Source: JAKVJE01 sp047722305 (GTDB taxonomy: Bacteria > Actinomycetota > Actinomycetes > Actinomycetales > Microbacteriaceae). Taken from it: 58,123 nt of DNA. The DNA is taken from positions 1 through 58,123 of the forward strand of contig JBDNYM010000009.1 of NCBI GenBank assembly GCA_047722305.1, written 5' to 3'. The notes under the pieces were generated by a model. That model was not told the origin of the DNA, made no database searches, and was given only the letters and a program-made list of their open reading frames with translations. Both the position numbers and the translations under genes were made by a program. Shown here piece by piece: positions 24,589 to 32,646 of this stretch. Each line of letters starts with the position of its first letter. The first letter of the stretch is position 1.

Positions 24589-26466
24589 GTGACTTCGAAC
24601 GCTGACCTGCCCGGCCGCCACCGCCGCGACCTGGCCGCGCCCCAGCAGACGAGCCACCACCGGCACCACCATCACCATCACCACCACCGCCGGCGCCGCC
24701 GCGTCATCATCTGGAGCTGCGTGGCCGTCGTCGTCGCCCTGGTCGTCGCCGTGGTGATCTGCGGAGCGATCATCGCCCGCAACGCCGTGGACGCCCGCGA
24801 CAACCTGCAGACCGCCCAGCAGCAGCTCTCCCTCGTCGCCAGCAAATACCAGGCCAAAGACCGCACCGCTTCAGCCGCCGCCTACCGCACCGCCCGCTCC
24901 TCCGCCGCCACCGCCGTGCAATCGACCAGCGGAAAGATCTGGAGGATGGCCGAGCACACGCCCTGGATCGGCACCAACCTGCGCGCCGTCCGCACCGTCG
25001 CCGCCCAGACCAGCGGCCTGCTCGACAGCGCCCAGCCCTTCATCGACGCACTGGAGAGCATCGACCCCGACCACCTGGTCAGCAACGGTGCCTTCGACGC
25101 CGCCTCCATCAGCCAGCTCGCCGCCCAGACCCCGGCCGTCGCCGCCCGTGCGGCCCAGGCGCACACCGCGCTCTCCGCCATCGACGCGGATGATCTGCTG
25201 CCGGTCGTGCGCACCCCCTACCGCAAGCTGGACAGCGCCATCGCCGCCGCCGTCCCCGGCCTGCAGAGCGCCGCCCGGCTGGCCCCCTACATCCCGGACC
25301 TGCTCGGCCAGAACGGCACCCGCAACTACCTGATGCTGTTCCAGAACAACGCGGAGGTGCGCGCCCTCGGCGGCAACCCCGCCTCCCTGCTGCTGCTGCA
25401 GGTGGACCACGGCCGGCTGACCATCGTCGACCAGGCCAGCAGCACCGACTTCGGCAACGGCCGCGCCACCCCCATCGCAAACATCCCCGCCGACGCCTAC
25501 TCGGTGTTTCCCTCCAACGTGTCGCGCTACGAGATGGACATGACCGGCTACCCCGACCTCCCCACCGTCGCCCAGCTGGCCCAGGGATGGTGGGCGCAGC
25601 ACCACCATCAGCACGTCGATGGCGTGCTCACCTTCGACCCCGTCGGCCTCAGCTACCTGCTCAAGGCCACCGGGCCCGTCACCCTGCCCAACGGCGACCA
25701 GATCACCAGCGGCAACGTCGTCAAATCCGTGCTCAGCGACGTGTACGCCAAGTACCCCATCCCCGCCCAGCAGGACGCCTACTTCGCCGCCACCGCCGCC
25801 TCGGTGTTCAATGCGCTGACCACCAAGAGCATCGACTTCGGCCAGCTGGCCGGTGCCCTGCAGACCTCGCTGAGCCAGCGACGGCTGCATTTCTGGAGCG
25901 CCAACGCCGACATCCAGAAATTCATCGCCCAGAACGACACCCTCGCCGGCACCATCGGCGACGACACCGCCGACACCGTCCGCATCGGCACCTACCTGTG
26001 GGACACCACCGGGTCGAAGATCGACTACCACGTCACCAGCGCCAGCAGCGCCACCGCCCAGGTGTGCGGCAGCGCCCAGCGCACCACCTACACCGTCGAT
26101 GTCACCATCACCTCCACCATCACCCCGGCGCAGGCGCAGCAGCTGCCCGAATACGTGCTGCCGAACGGCCCCAAGTCGCAGATGCGGTTCAGCACCGATG
26201 TGTACGCGTTCGGCCCCCAGCACAGCGTCTTCCAGAAGATGACCGTCGTGAAGAGCGGGGCCGCCCAGAGCCTGCAGCAGCACGGCGCCACCCTCGGGCG
26301 CCCCGCCGCCCGCGCCAACGTGTCGATGGCGTTCGGCACCACCGCGACGCTGCGATTCACCTTCGTGTCGACCGGCACGGCCGGCCCCAAGCACCTCGAC
26401 CTGCTCACGACGCCCATGGTGAACCCGGTGCAGGCGACCACCAAAGTGCAGAATGCGTGCCAGTAG
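24589..26466 (+). CDS. DUF4012 membrane-anchored extracellular protein with His-rich N-terminus
   Basis: A 625-aa protein with a short cytosolic N-terminus, one transmembrane segment (about residues 40-63, IIWSCVAVVVALVVAVVI) and a large extracytoplasmic part. It matches the DUF4012 family, which is common in actinobacterial exopolysaccharide loci and has no established activity. Family blocks are NYLMLFQNNAEVRALGGNP, the FPSNVSRYEMDMTGYPDLP segment and GVLTFDPVGLSYLLKATGP. An unusual feature is a cytosolic run of eight His followed by five Arg just before the membrane helix. The stop codon TAG is also the first half of the -10 box of the next transcription unit. The context suggests a role in polymer assembly or attachment. 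Confidence 0.8.
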   Translation: MTSNADLPGRHRRDLAAPQQTSHHRHHHHHHHHRRRRRVIIWSCVAVVVALVVAVVICGAIIARNAVDARDNLQTAQQQLSLVASKYQAKDRTASAAAYRTARSSAATAVQSTSGKIWRMAEHTPWIGTNLRAVRTVAAQTSGLLDSAQPFIDALESIDPDHLVSNGAFDAASISQLAAQTPAVAARAAQAHTALSAIDADDLLPVVRTPYRKLDSAIAAAVPGLQSAARLAPYIPDLLGQNGTRNYLMLFQNNAEVRALGGNPASLLLLQVDHGRLTIVDQASSTDFGNGRATPIANIPADAYSVFPSNVSRYEMDMTGYPDLPTVAQLAQGWWAQHHHQHVDGVLTFDPVGLSYLLKATGPVTLPNGDQITSGNVVKSVLSDVYAKYPIPAQQDAYFAATAASVFNALTTKSIDFGQLAGALQTSLSQRRLHFWSANADIQKFIAQNDTLAGTIGDDTADTVRIGTYLWDTTGSKIDYHVTSASSATAQVCGSAQRTTYTVDVTITSTITPAQAQQLPEYVLPNGPKSQMRFSTDVYAFGPQHSVFQKMTVVKSGAAQSLQQHGATLGRPAARANVSMAFGTTATLRFTFVSTGTAGPKHLDLLTTPMVNPVQATTKVQNACQ

Positions 26467-26469
26467 AAT
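26464..26469 (+). promoter_or_regulatory. -10 box of the short ORF and Wzz/kinase unit
   Basis: TAGAAT overlaps the stop codon of the DUF4012 gene and lies 7 nt before an ATG at 26477, giving a leaderless start for a 12-codon ORF. Confidence 0.5.
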
Positions 26470-26476
26470 GGACCAG

Positions 26477-26515
26477 ATGCCGCAGGCGGGCGGCCAGGAC
26501 AGGGGAAAGAAATGA
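26477..26515 (+). CDS. Leaderless 12-codon upstream ORF overlapping the Wzz/kinase start
   Basis: Encodes MPQAGGQDRGKK. The ATG lies 7 nt after TAGAAT. The stop TGA overlaps the kinase ATG at 26512 (ATGA), and the last codons contain AGGGGAAAG, the ribosome binding site of the kinase gene. Translation of this ORF would therefore bring ribosomes to the kinase start, and its rate could set kinase level. It shows no amino-acid run suggesting attenuation. It is a candidate, not proven. Confidence 0.45.
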   Translation: MPQAGGQDRGKK

Positions 26516-28299
26516 CGCTGCAAGACTACTGGCGGATCGTGCGGCGACGCTGGATACTCATCCTGAGCTGCCTCGTCCTCGGCGTGATCGTGGCCGCACT
26601 GGTCAGCATCCTCATGCCGCGGCAGTACTCGGCCACCGCCAGCGGATTCATCTCCGTGCCCGCCCAGACCCAGGCCGGGGCCAGCGTCAGCAACGCCTAT
26701 AACTCCGATGCGTTCGCCAAGTCGCGCGCGCAGTCATACGTCGAGCTCGCCCAGAGCACCAACCTGGCCCGCAAAGTCGCCAGCCAGCTCGACCTCAACG
26801 AGACCCCCGCCGACCTGCTCACGCAGATCAAGGTGGCCGCGCCCACCAACACCGTCACCCTGCAGGTCACCGCCACCGACCGCACCCCCGCCACCGCCGC
26901 CCAGCTCGCCAACACCTGGATCAGCGTGCTCAAGACCGAGATCCACTCCGTCGAGACCGCCTGGGCCTCCGGCGCCGGCGCCGACAGCACCCCCGTCACC
27001 ACCCTCGAGATCTACGAGACCGCCACCGCCCCAGACGCCCCCACTGTCCCCAACACCAGGCTCAACCTCGTCCTCGGGGTGCTGCTCGGGCTCATCGTCG
27101 GCTTCGGCCTCGCCGTGGCGCTCACCATGCTCGACCGCCGCATCCACTCGCTGTCCACCATCACCGACAACTTCGACCTGCCCGTCATCGGCACCCTGCC
27201 GCAGACCCGCTGGTTCACCACCCACAAGACCCGGCTCATCGCCGGCGCCGCCACCGAAGGCAAAGAGCAAGACCGCACCGTCCACTTCGGCGAAGCGCTG
27301 CGCGAGATCCGCACGAGCATCCAGTACATCGACGTCGACAAGCCGGTGCGCAAGCTCGTCGTCACCTCATCCATGCCCGGAGACGGCAAATCGACGCTCT
27401 CCGACAACCTTGCCGTCACCCTCGCCGCCGCCGGCGTCACCACGGTGCTCATCGACGGCGACCTGCGCAAACCCACCCTGGCCAGGACCTTCCAGCTGCC
27501 CGGCCAGGTCGGCCTCAGCGACGTGCTCGCCGGCCGCGCCGAGCTCAACCAGGTGCTGCGCCGGTGGTCGCAGGATGAGCACCTCTTCCTGCTGCCCGCC
27601 GGGCACCTGCCGCCCAATCCCAGCGAGATGCTCGGTTCTGAGGCCATGACTCGGCTCATCGACGAACTCTCGCAGTTCGCCACCGTCATCATCGACGCGC
27701 CGCCCGTGCTGCCCGTCGCCGACGCCATGGTGCTCAGCACCGCCGTGGACGGTGTGGTCGTCGCCGCCTCCGCCGGCAAGACCACCATCGATCAGCTGCA
27801 AGAGACCCTCGACCGGCTGCACAAAGTCAATGCCAACGTCTACGGCCTCGTGCTCAACCGAGTGCCCACCAAGGGCGCCGACGCCTACGGATACGGCTAT
27901 GGATACGGGTACGGCGAGTACACCGCCGAATCCGCTGCGGTCACGACCGCCCCCGCCGCGCGCGACAGCCGCAGCACCAAGCACGGCGACCGGCCCGCCC
28001 GCCGCCGGACGCGGCGCAGCCGAGCCGAACGCGACCAGCCGTTCGTCGGCCTCGCCAACTCTGTCCAGCCGAGCCGGGCGGGCCAGCCGGCGGCGACCGG
28101 ACTGCCCCCGGCGCACGCCCAGACCGGACACTTCCCCGCTGCGCAGACGCGGGTGCCCCCGCTGCTCGGCGACACCGATGCCCGGGCCCAGACCGCTGCC
28201 GGCCGCAGCGCTGCGCTTTCGGGTATGAGCGCACCGGCCCCCGGCGATGCCGACAACGTCTTCGCCGAGATCTTCGGAGACGACAACCGGCGTCGATGA
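26512..28299 (+). CDS. Wzz-type chain-length regulator fused to bacterial tyrosine kinase (CpsC/CpsD-like)
   Basis: A 595-aa membrane protein that controls polysaccharide polymerisation and export. It has a Wzz domain with transmembrane segments at about residues 15-37 and 178-200. The BY-kinase domain has Walker A SSMPGDGKST at about 284-293, Walker A' TVLIDGDLRKP and Walker B TVIIDAPPVLP. Autophosphorylation tyrosines appear as GYGYGYGYGEY at about residues 462-472. In most BY-kinases the Tyr cluster ends the protein; here another 120 or so disordered, Pro/Ala/Arg-rich residues follow, ending in NRRR. The next gene, a phosphatase, overlaps by ATGA, so kinase and phosphatase are made together. 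Start: ATG at 26512 after AGGGGAAAG. Confidence 0.9.
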   Translation: MTLQDYWRIVRRRWILILSCLVLGVIVAALVSILMPRQYSATASGFISVPAQTQAGASVSNAYNSDAFAKSRAQSYVELAQSTNLARKVASQLDLNETPADLLTQIKVAAPTNTVTLQVTATDRTPATAAQLANTWISVLKTEIHSVETAWASGAGADSTPVTTLEIYETATAPDAPTVPNTRLNLVLGVLLGLIVGFGLAVALTMLDRRIHSLSTITDNFDLPVIGTLPQTRWFTTHKTRLIAGAATEGKEQDRTVHFGEALREIRTSIQYIDVDKPVRKLVVTSSMPGDGKSTLSDNLAVTLAAAGVTTVLIDGDLRKPTLARTFQLPGQVGLSDVLAGRAELNQVLRRWSQDEHLFLLPAGHLPPNPSEMLGSEAMTRLIDELSQFATVIIDAPPVLPVADAMVLSTAVDGVVVAASAGKTTIDQLQETLDRLHKVNANVYGLVLNRVPTKGADAYGYGYGYGYGEYTAESAAVTTAPAARDSRSTKHGDRPARRRTRRSRAERDQPFVGLANSVQPSRAGQPAATGLPPAHAQTGHFPAAQTRVPPLLGDTDARAQTAAGRSAALSGMSAPAPGDADNVFAEIFGDDNRRR

Positions 28300-28976
28300 C
28301 GATGAGCGACCCGTCCGGCCAGCCCGGCCAGCCCGCCCGGCGCAGCTTCCTCGCGGCCGGCAACCCCTTCCTGCAACCCGCGCCCGGGGCGACGGGGGGC
28401 GGGGAGCGCCGCACCTTCGACGTGCTGATCGTCTGCACCGGCAATATCTGCCGCTCGGCCTACGCCGCCCTGCTGCTGGGCGCAGCGACCCGGCGGGATG
28501 ACGACCTCATCCGCGTGGGCAGCGCCGGCATCGGCGCCGTGGTCGGCGCCCCCATGCACGCCGACGAGGCTCGTGCCGCGGCCGCTCTCGGGCTCGACCC
28601 CTCCGGGCACCGCGGGCGGCAGCTCACCGCGCCCCTCATCGACGCCGCCGACCTGGTGCTCGCCCTCTCCGAGCGGCACCTCGAGGTCATCCTCGCCGAG
28701 CGCCCCTCCGCCGTGGATCGGACCTTCCTGCTCGGCGACTACGCCGCATTGTGCGCCCTACCCGGCCTCGACGGGCAGCCCACCGCCACCCGTGCCGACC
28801 TGTGCGCTCAGGTCGGGTACGCCGCCCGTCTGCGCGACGCCGGCCGCCAGGCCGACCGCGGAGACATCGCCGGCGAGATCGACGACCCCTACGGGCGCGG
28901 CCCCGCCCAGCACCGCGCCTCCATCGCGCGCATCGAGCAGGCCGTCGCCCTCATCGCCCCGCGGCTGCGGCCGTAG
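28296..28976 (+). CDS. Low-molecular-weight protein tyrosine phosphatase
   Basis: A 226-aa cytosolic phosphatase expected to dephosphorylate the upstream kinase. The P-loop LIVCTGNICRSAYA (C-x5-R, nucleophile Cys47) is intact, and the DPYGRG motif near residue 200 supplies the general-acid Asp. The first 35 residues are a Pro/Gly-rich extension not found in minimal family members. An in-frame ATG two codons later (28302) is an alternative start, but ATG 28296 gives the ATGA overlap with the kinase stop. The gene ends 13 bp before the stop of the convergent GTPase gene. Confidence 0.9.
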   Translation: MTMSDPSGQPGQPARRSFLAAGNPFLQPAPGATGGGERRTFDVLIVCTGNICRSAYAALLLGAATRRDDDLIRVGSAGIGAVVGAPMHADEARAAAALGLDPSGHRGRQLTAPLIDAADLVLALSERHLEVILAERPSAVDRTFLLGDYAALCALPGLDGQPTATRADLCAQVGYAARLRDAGRQADRGDIAGEIDDPYGRGPAQHRASIARIEQAVALIAPRLRP

Positions 28977-28989
28977 TTTCTCGCAGAGC

Positions 28990-30252
28990 TCAGCCCCGGG
29001 TGATCCTCCGCAGGCCCAAGCTTTTCAGCACCGAGACCAGCGTGGGGCTGAAGTCGTCCACCGCATCCGCGATACGCGCCGGATTGACGCGCCCCGCGGT
29101 GACGCCCTCGCACAGCCTCATCCACCCGTTGCCGGCCGCCGCCGTGATCGCCGACGCCACCGACGCGTTCAGCACGCTGCCCGCCACCGGGATCAGCTTG
29201 ACCAGGCTGTGCGCCAGGGCCTGCCCCGCCGTCTGCGCGCTCAGCTGGGCCAGCGCCTGCGTCGACAGCATCGTCTGCAGCTCCAGGTCGTAGATCGCGG
29301 AGATCCGCCCCATCATCGCCATCTGGATGGGCGCCAGCGTGACCGCGTCCGCGACCGGGATGGGGACGGCAGCGGCCACAGCCGCCGCAGCGCACGCCGC
29401 AGCGATGACCGGACGGGCCATCTCCCGCTTCCACTCCAGGTTGAGCCGCTGGGCGATGCGAAAGGCATCCTGCTCGCGGTGCGGCGAGAGCGCCAGCGTC
29501 TCGGTCACGAGTTCACCGAGCCCATGGCCCGCGCCCTTTCCGTGCGTGTCAGACCGGTCGGGATGGCCGGCCATGCCGTGCCCACTGCGCCGACTGCGCT
29601 GGCCGCGCTTGCCGAACGGGCTGAACCCGCTGAACCGGCCGCGCGCGTCCTGAACCGACGTCGCGATCACCCGCCGGACGGGCAGATCGATCGGGATGCC
29701 GGCCTCATCCACCGGCGCCTCCAGCCACCGGGCGAACGCCGCCTGGTCATCCCGCAGGCGGTACGAACCGGTCACCAGGTTGCGCGTCCACTCGGCCTTC
29801 GTGAGCACCAGGATCACCGGCAGTCCCGCGGCCGCCAGCTCGCGGACCATGCTGATGTCGGGGCGCGTCAGGCGGTCCGAATTCGCCGTCACGCAATACC
29901 AGACCACCGAGATCTGCTCGTCGGCCGGACGCCGGGCGATCGTCGCCAGGCCCTCCCGCAACGCCTCCGCCGGGGACGCCTCCGACCCGATCTCGAACCC
30001 CTCGAAATCCCAGATGCCCAGCGAATCGTCGTGATAGTAGTGCACGCCCCGGGTCACCGGCAGGCCCCGGCCGACCGTCGCCAGCTCGCGCCCGAACACC
30101 GCGTTCACCAGCGACGACTTCCCCACGCCGGTGCCGCCCACGATGGCCAGGTTGAAGCGGCCGTAGCGGCGGTGCGCGTCCGCGGACGCCTCGGCGTAGG
30201 CAGTAGCGGGCGAGGGGGCTTCGCGCTGGCCCTCAGGTTGGATGTCCGTCAT
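28990..30252 (-). CDS. YcjF/DUF697-type GTPase
   Basis: A 420-aa GTP-binding protein. The G domain is N-terminal: G1 GGTGVGKSS at residues 39-47, a G3-like WDFEGFE, and G4 as TKAE rather than NKxD. A basic Gly/His/Arg-rich linker (about residues 215-245) leads to a C-terminal DUF697-like region with two hydrophobic stretches (AAACAAAAVAAAVPIPVADAV and SLVKLIPVAGSVLNASVASA), suggesting membrane association. The cellular role of such GTPases is not established. The gene stands alone, convergent with the phosphatase gene and divergent from trpS. The ATG at 30252 is the natural start; no strong ribosome binding site is visible. Confidence 0.8.
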   Translation of the reverse strand: MTDIQPEGQREAPSPATAYAEASADAHRRYGRFNLAIVGGTGVGKSSLVNAVFGRELATVGRGLPVTRGVHYYHDDSLGIWDFEGFEIGSEASPAEALREGLATIARRPADEQISVVWYCVTANSDRLTRPDISMVRELAAAGLPVILVLTKAEWTRNLVTGSYRLRDDQAAFARWLEAPVDEAGIPIDLPVRRVIATSVQDARGRFSGFSPFGKRGQRSRRSGHGMAGHPDRSDTHGKGAGHGLGELVTETLALSPHREQDAFRIAQRLNLEWKREMARPVIAAACAAAAVAAAVPIPVADAVTLAPIQMAMMGRISAIYDLELQTMLSTQALAQLSAQTAGQALAHSLVKLIPVAGSVLNASVASAITAAAGNGWMRLCEGVTAGRVNPARIADAVDDFSPTLVSVLKSLGLRRITRG

Positions 30253-30367
30253 CGCTCACCTCGCTGCTCGCCGTGCCTGCGGCCGGTGCAGGCGGCCGCC
30301 TGCGTGGGACCATTGTCTCGCGGGATGCTCCCGGTCTGCTGCGCGATCGTGGCGTCGGCGCCGCGAC

Positions 30368-30373
30368 TAGGAT
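30368..30373 (+). promoter_or_regulatory. -10 box of a leaderless promoter for trpS
   Basis: TAGGAT lies 6 nt before the ATG at 30380. The absence of a leader argues against T-box or attenuator control. Confidence 0.5.
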
Positions 30374-30379
30374 GTGCCC

Positions 30380-31399
30380 ATGCCCAGTACTTCCCCGCGT
30401 CCCCGCATCTTCTCCGGAATCCAGCCCAGCAGCGACTCGCTGCACCTCGGCAACTACGTCGGAGCCCTCGCCAACTGGGTGAAACTGCAAGACGACCACG
30501 ACCCCATCTACTGCGTCGTAGACGAACACGCCATCACCGTCGACCAAGACCCCACCCAGCTGCGCGAAAACACCTACGCCACCGCCGCCCAATTCATCGC
30601 CGCCGGCATCGACCCCCAGCGCAGCACCCTGTTCGTGCAATCACACGTCCCCGCCCACGCCCAACTCGGCTGGGTGCTCGGCTGCCTCACCGGCTTCGGC
30701 GAAGCCAGCCGCATGACCCAATTCAAAGACAAATCCGCCAAACGCGGCACCGACCACACCTCCGTGGGCCTGTTCACCTACCCCATCCTCATGGCCGCCG
30801 ACATCCTGCTCTACCAGGCCAACCTGGTGCCCGTCGGCATCGACCAGAAGCAGCATCTCGAACTCACCCGCACCCTCGCCAGCCGGTTCAACCACCGCTT
30901 CGGAGACACCTTCACCCTCCCCGACGGCTACATCCCGCCCGAGACCGCCAAGGTGTACGACCTGCAGGACCCCACCTCGAAGATGTCCAAGTCGGCCGCC
31001 ACCGACGCCGGGCTCATCCGGCTGCTCGACGAGCCCGCCAAGATCGCCAAGAAGATCCGCTCCGCCGTCACTGACGCCGAGCGCGACATCCGCTACGACC
31101 CCGAGGCCAAGCCCGGCATCTCCAACCTGCTGGCCATCGGCTCCGTCTTCACCGGCCAGACCCCAGAGCAGTACGGCGCCGACTACGCCGGCAAGGGCTA
31201 CGGCGACCTCAAGAACGATCTCGCCGACCTGGTGGTCTCGAAGCTGTCGCCCATCCGCGAGCGCGCCCTCGAACTCATGCAAGATCGCGCCGAGCTCGAC
31301 CGTCTGCTCGCCCAGGGCGCCGAACGCGCCGCCGCCATCGCCGACCGCACCCTCGCCCAGGTCTACGAGAAGATCGGGTTCGCCGCGCCGCGCGCGTGA
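30380..31399 (+). CDS. trpS: Tryptophanyl-tRNA synthetase
   Basis: A class I aminoacyl-tRNA synthetase (339 aa) that charges tRNA-Trp. The HIGH-type motif is SLHLGNYVGAL at about residues 20-30, and the KMSKS loop is SKMSKSAATD at about residue 200. The middle shows FTYPILMAADILLYQ and VPVGIDQKQHLELTR, typical of bacterial TrpS. A GTG two codons earlier is in frame, but the TAGGAT spacing favours ATG 30380 as a leaderless start. The stop codon is separated by a single base from the stop of the convergent downstream gene, so the two transcripts must overlap at their 3' ends. Confidence 0.95.
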   Translation: MPSTSPRPRIFSGIQPSSDSLHLGNYVGALANWVKLQDDHDPIYCVVDEHAITVDQDPTQLRENTYATAAQFIAAGIDPQRSTLFVQSHVPAHAQLGWVLGCLTGFGEASRMTQFKDKSAKRGTDHTSVGLFTYPILMAADILLYQANLVPVGIDQKQHLELTRTLASRFNHRFGDTFTLPDGYIPPETAKVYDLQDPTSKMSKSAATDAGLIRLLDEPAKIAKKIRSAVTDAERDIRYDPEAKPGISNLLAIGSVFTGQTPEQYGADYAGKGYGDLKNDLADLVVSKLSPIRERALELMQDRAELDRLLAQGAERAAAIADRTLAQVYEKIGFAAPRA

Positions 31400-31400
31400 A

Positions 31401-32519
31401 TCACCGCTCCCGCATCACCGCGTCGCACGCCTCCAGGAAGCGCCGCATCGACGCGCCCGGCGTCGTATCCCCGAAGTGGTACCGGGCCAGCGCGGCCAGC
31501 CGCTGCCGCGACTCGGCCCCCGTCGCCGCCTCCAGCCGTTCCAAGACGCGGGGGGCATCCGCCGCCGTCAGCATCGGCACCTGCCCGGCGATGCCATCGC
31601 ACTCGATGTGCGCGCGGGCGTCCGCCGGCTGCGTCACCAGGATCGGCTTGCCGGAGGCGATCCAGTCGTAGTCGACCGACGAGATGTCGCACACGGCCAC
31701 ATCCGCGGCCGCGGTCTGCCAGCCGAACCGGGGCGTGTCATCGATGTAGTGGCCGGCCTGCGGGTACGCCGCGATCTCCGCCCGCAGCAGGCCCCGGATG
31801 CGGGCATCCGCCGCCGCGAAACGCTCCAGGTGCGTGCCCGTGCGCGGGTGCGGCCGGTAGATCACCCGATGGCGGCCGTCGGCCAGCAGCGCGGTGACGA
31901 TTGCCTCCCCGTGCGTCGGCCCGGACCCATAGCGCATCGAGGGGCGTCCCCCCTCCCAGGTGGGGGCGTAGAGCACGGTCGGCAGGTCGGTCGGCGGCAA
32001 GTCGGCGGGCGCATCCAGCGGCACATCCAGTTGGGGACGACCGATCGGCACCATCCGCCGCGCATCGAACAGCCGCAGCGCGCGGGAGATGCGGTCGATG
32101 GACGCCTGCCCGGCTACGAAGACGCGGTCGAACATCCGCAGCAGGTTCGAGGTCATCGAGCGCTTGTCCGACTCGCCATGGTTGACGTGCACATGGCAGG
32201 GGCCCGGCACCCGGGTGAAGAGGATGTTGCGGCTGTTCTGGTTCACGTACAGCGCGAGCCCCAGCCGCCGCTGCGCGCGCAGCCAGCCCACCGCACCCCA
32301 CACGCTGCGCACCCGCACCGGGAGGCCCGACTCGTCCGCCACCGTGCGGGCCGAATCCGGGTCGCAGCACACCACCGCCAGCCGGTGCCGCTCGGCGAGC
32401 CGCTGCAGCGGCCCGTACCACTGGCGCATCTGATACAGGTTGCGGGGCGGGTCGGCGAAGAGCACGGCCACCTCGACATCCTGTTGCGCACACACGGCTA
32501 CGAGTTTGGCACGATCCAC
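31401..32519 (-). CDS. CDP-glycerol glycerophosphotransferase family protein (TagB/TagF-like)
   Basis: A 372-aa protein resembling the C-terminal catalytic domain of teichoic-acid glycerophosphotransferases (Glyphos_transf family). Shared blocks are HVNHGESDKRSM (catalytic-His region), FDRVFVAGQASIDRI, LYAPTWEGGRPSMRYGSG, VIYRPHPRTGTH and the late CDISSVDYDWIASGKPILV. These enzymes polymerise or prime glycerol-phosphate chains at the membrane; no transmembrane helix is seen. The GTG at 32519 is preferred, since the frame upstream of it crosses a dispersed repeat and the dipeptidase gene; no clear ribosome binding site supports it. A standalone gene without other teichoic-acid genes nearby could instead serve a sugar-phosphate polymer. 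Confidence 0.7.
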   Translation of the reverse strand: MDRAKLVAVCAQQDVEVAVLFADPPRNLYQMRQWYGPLQRLAERHRLAVVCCDPDSARTVADESGLPVRVRSVWGAVGWLRAQRRLGLALYVNQNSRNILFTRVPGPCHVHVNHGESDKRSMTSNLLRMFDRVFVAGQASIDRISRALRLFDARRMVPIGRPQLDVPLDAPADLPPTDLPTVLYAPTWEGGRPSMRYGSGPTHGEAIVTALLADGRHRVIYRPHPRTGTHLERFAAADARIRGLLRAEIAAYPQAGHYIDDTPRFGWQTAAADVAVCDISSVDYDWIASGKPILVTQPADARAHIECDGIAGQVPMLTAADAPRVLERLEAATGAESRQRLAALARYHFGDTTPGASMRRFLEACDAVMRER

Positions 32520-32562
32520 CGAGCGGCGGCGAGGGCCGACCGGGCCGGCGCTCCCCCAGCCA

Positions 32563-32644
32563 CCGAACTCAGGGGATCGGCCGGTCTCAGGCGCCCCGTC
32601 CCCTGAGTTGTGCGGGACAGGCCTGGATCCCCTGAGTTGTGCGC
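32563..32644. repeat. Dispersed intergenic repeat, family 1, copy B
   Basis: Forward unit CCGAACTCAGGGGATCGG at 32563-32580, partial forward unit to about 32592, and reverse units at about 32599-32612 and 32627-32643 (GATCCCCTGAGTTGTGCG). It has the same forward-forward-reverse-reverse layout as copies A and C. It begins 3 bp beyond the stop codon of the dipeptidase gene, so it could end that transcript. Confidence 0.75.
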
Positions 32645-32646
32645 CC

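Noticed and set aside
30253..30379. T-box or trp leader ahead of trpS
   Set aside because: No specifier/antiterminator elements; a -10 box lies 6 nt before the start codon.
28498..31074. Plus-strand frame of about 860 codons over the phosphatase, GTPase and trpS
   Set aside because: Pro/Arg/His-rich translation crossing three conserved genes.
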